Shown one piece after another: positions 63,030-64,000 of a stretch of 64,000 nucleotides of DNA (position 1 is its first letter; every line of letters starts with the position of its first letter). The DNA is from Atrichornis clamosus. Lineage: Eukaryota > Chordata > Aves > Passeriformes > Menuridae. The stretch spans positions 33,001 through 97,000 of the forward strand of contig WBMZ01009480.1 in the NCBI GenBank assembly GCA_013400975.1, written 5' to 3'. Both the position numbers and the translations under genes were made by a program. Under the pieces are notes generated by a model. It made no database searches, was not told where the DNA came from, and was given only the letters and a program-made list of their open reading frames with translations.

Positions 63030-64000
63030 TTTATAGGTAATTTTTCTGTACAAAGCTGAAACTGAAAGATAAACTATTTGATCTTAGACCTAGTTCATAA
63101 ACAGAAATCTTGAAGGAACACCTTGTTTTTAAGTCATGTGAGACCATTAATTGGTGGAATATAGTTCAAATTTTGTCAGCAGTTGAATGTTGACTGACTA
63201 ATTTGTAAGAGATTTTTCTGTAAGTTACTTTCATAGACATTCAACTGAATTTTCCCAAATTTTTTAACATAAAGAGTATCAAAAGTTTTGGGAGCTTTGT
63301 TTAATTTGGATAACATCATATGCTTGCATAAGTACCTAAATAACTCCTGAAAGGTTTCAAATTCATCAATGCCAACACAAGTTATAATATATGTATTTAC
63401 ATTTGGATAATACAAATCATCCTTTCTAATGCCATCCCATGGACCAAGGACACAATTTTATTTCAGTACAATTCATAAAGGTAAAACAGGCAGGAGACAT
63501 ATGCCAATCTTAAAAAGCAAGACTAAGATGAAAAATACCTCCAAGGTTTCTTCAATAGAATGGTATACTTTGATAACAATTTCCAATTGGCTCTCTCAAA
63601 GGAAACTCTATTTAGCAGTGAAGATATAGGTATTTAATTAGACAGTTTAGTTTGCAAAATAAATTCCATAATATCTACAACAGCTTATATTTAATGAGTC
63701 ATAAATCTCTTTCTGTGCACGTCATTTTGGTGTTGATTCCAGTAGTACCACCAGATAAAAATCTTTAAGAGTTCTTGTGGTGTCCCACCTTGAAAGGGAA
63801 GGGAGCACCAAATATTCATACATGCTCATGGTTGAAAAGGCATGTCAAGTCAAAGGGGCTGCAAAAAATTATGAAGTTTTGCTAATAAATTATACACACA
63901 GAATGAAAATTGGTATAAGGTTGTCTTTTGGTATAAACACATTATGGTGGATTTTGAATAAGGGGTACAGTGAAAGAAGAGAGATTAAAGAGAGGGAGAG
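63030..64000. other. Unique non-coding DNA
   Basis: No gene or repeat is recognised. The sequence is AT-rich, with short open frames (63176-63415 minus, 63429-63629 plus) that have no known motif. Confidence 0.55.

Noticed and set aside
1..64000. Prokaryotic-type systems, CRISPR arrays, tRNA or rRNA genes, viral gene remnants
   Set aside because: None was seen on either strand. The repeat content and base composition are those of bird nuclear non-coding DNA.

Overview
The window looks like bird nuclear DNA from a gene-poor, AT-rich stretch, either a gene desert or the inside of a very long intron. Three long CR1 LINE 3' ends and several short CR1 tails, some ending in the ATTCTATGATT-type motif, are the hallmark of avian (or at least sauropsid) genomes. 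Two LTRs of the avian ERVL-like type, with TGTC.. starts and ..CA ends, agree with this. Nothing here is prokaryotic: there are no operons, no rRNA or tRNA genes and no CRISPR array.

I could not recognise any intact protein-coding gene. The longest open frames (about 124-130 codons) are what chance gives in 64 kb of DNA at roughly 37% GC (estimated by eye), and several lie inside CR1 or LTR sequence. A few short segments have splice-like borders. They are listed as low-confidence exon candidates; the best is a 78-nt, in-frame, GC-richer block on the minus strand at 26290-26367.

Layout: 1-2589 is unique sequence with two short tandem duplications. 2590-3320 is a CR1 on the plus strand. 3321-8913 is unique, with a CA microsatellite. 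8914-9290 is a CR1 of another subfamily on the minus strand. 9291-20025 is unique, with small CR1 scraps and A-rich tracts. 20026-20631 is a solo LTR on the minus strand. Its end lies inside an exact 101-bp duplication around a single N (20697), almost certainly an assembly artefact. 20799-40750 is mostly unique with CR1 scraps. 40751-41130 is a third CR1 on the minus strand. 41131-62834 is unique apart from an exact 27-bp x 3 minisatellite (43333), a MIR-like fragment (48702), two related copies of an unidentified roughly 93-bp sequence (49951 and 56841) and a 12-bp minisatellite joined to a CR1-like tail (58571). 62835-63024 is an internally deleted LTR with a perfect 5-bp target-site duplication. 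The rest is unique.

No genes act together here. The content is transposon fossils, short tandem repeats and unique non-coding DNA. I found no evidence of a new biological system. The items most worth checking are the gap artefact, the unidentified dispersed repeat, the in-frame minisatellite and the minus-strand exon candidate.
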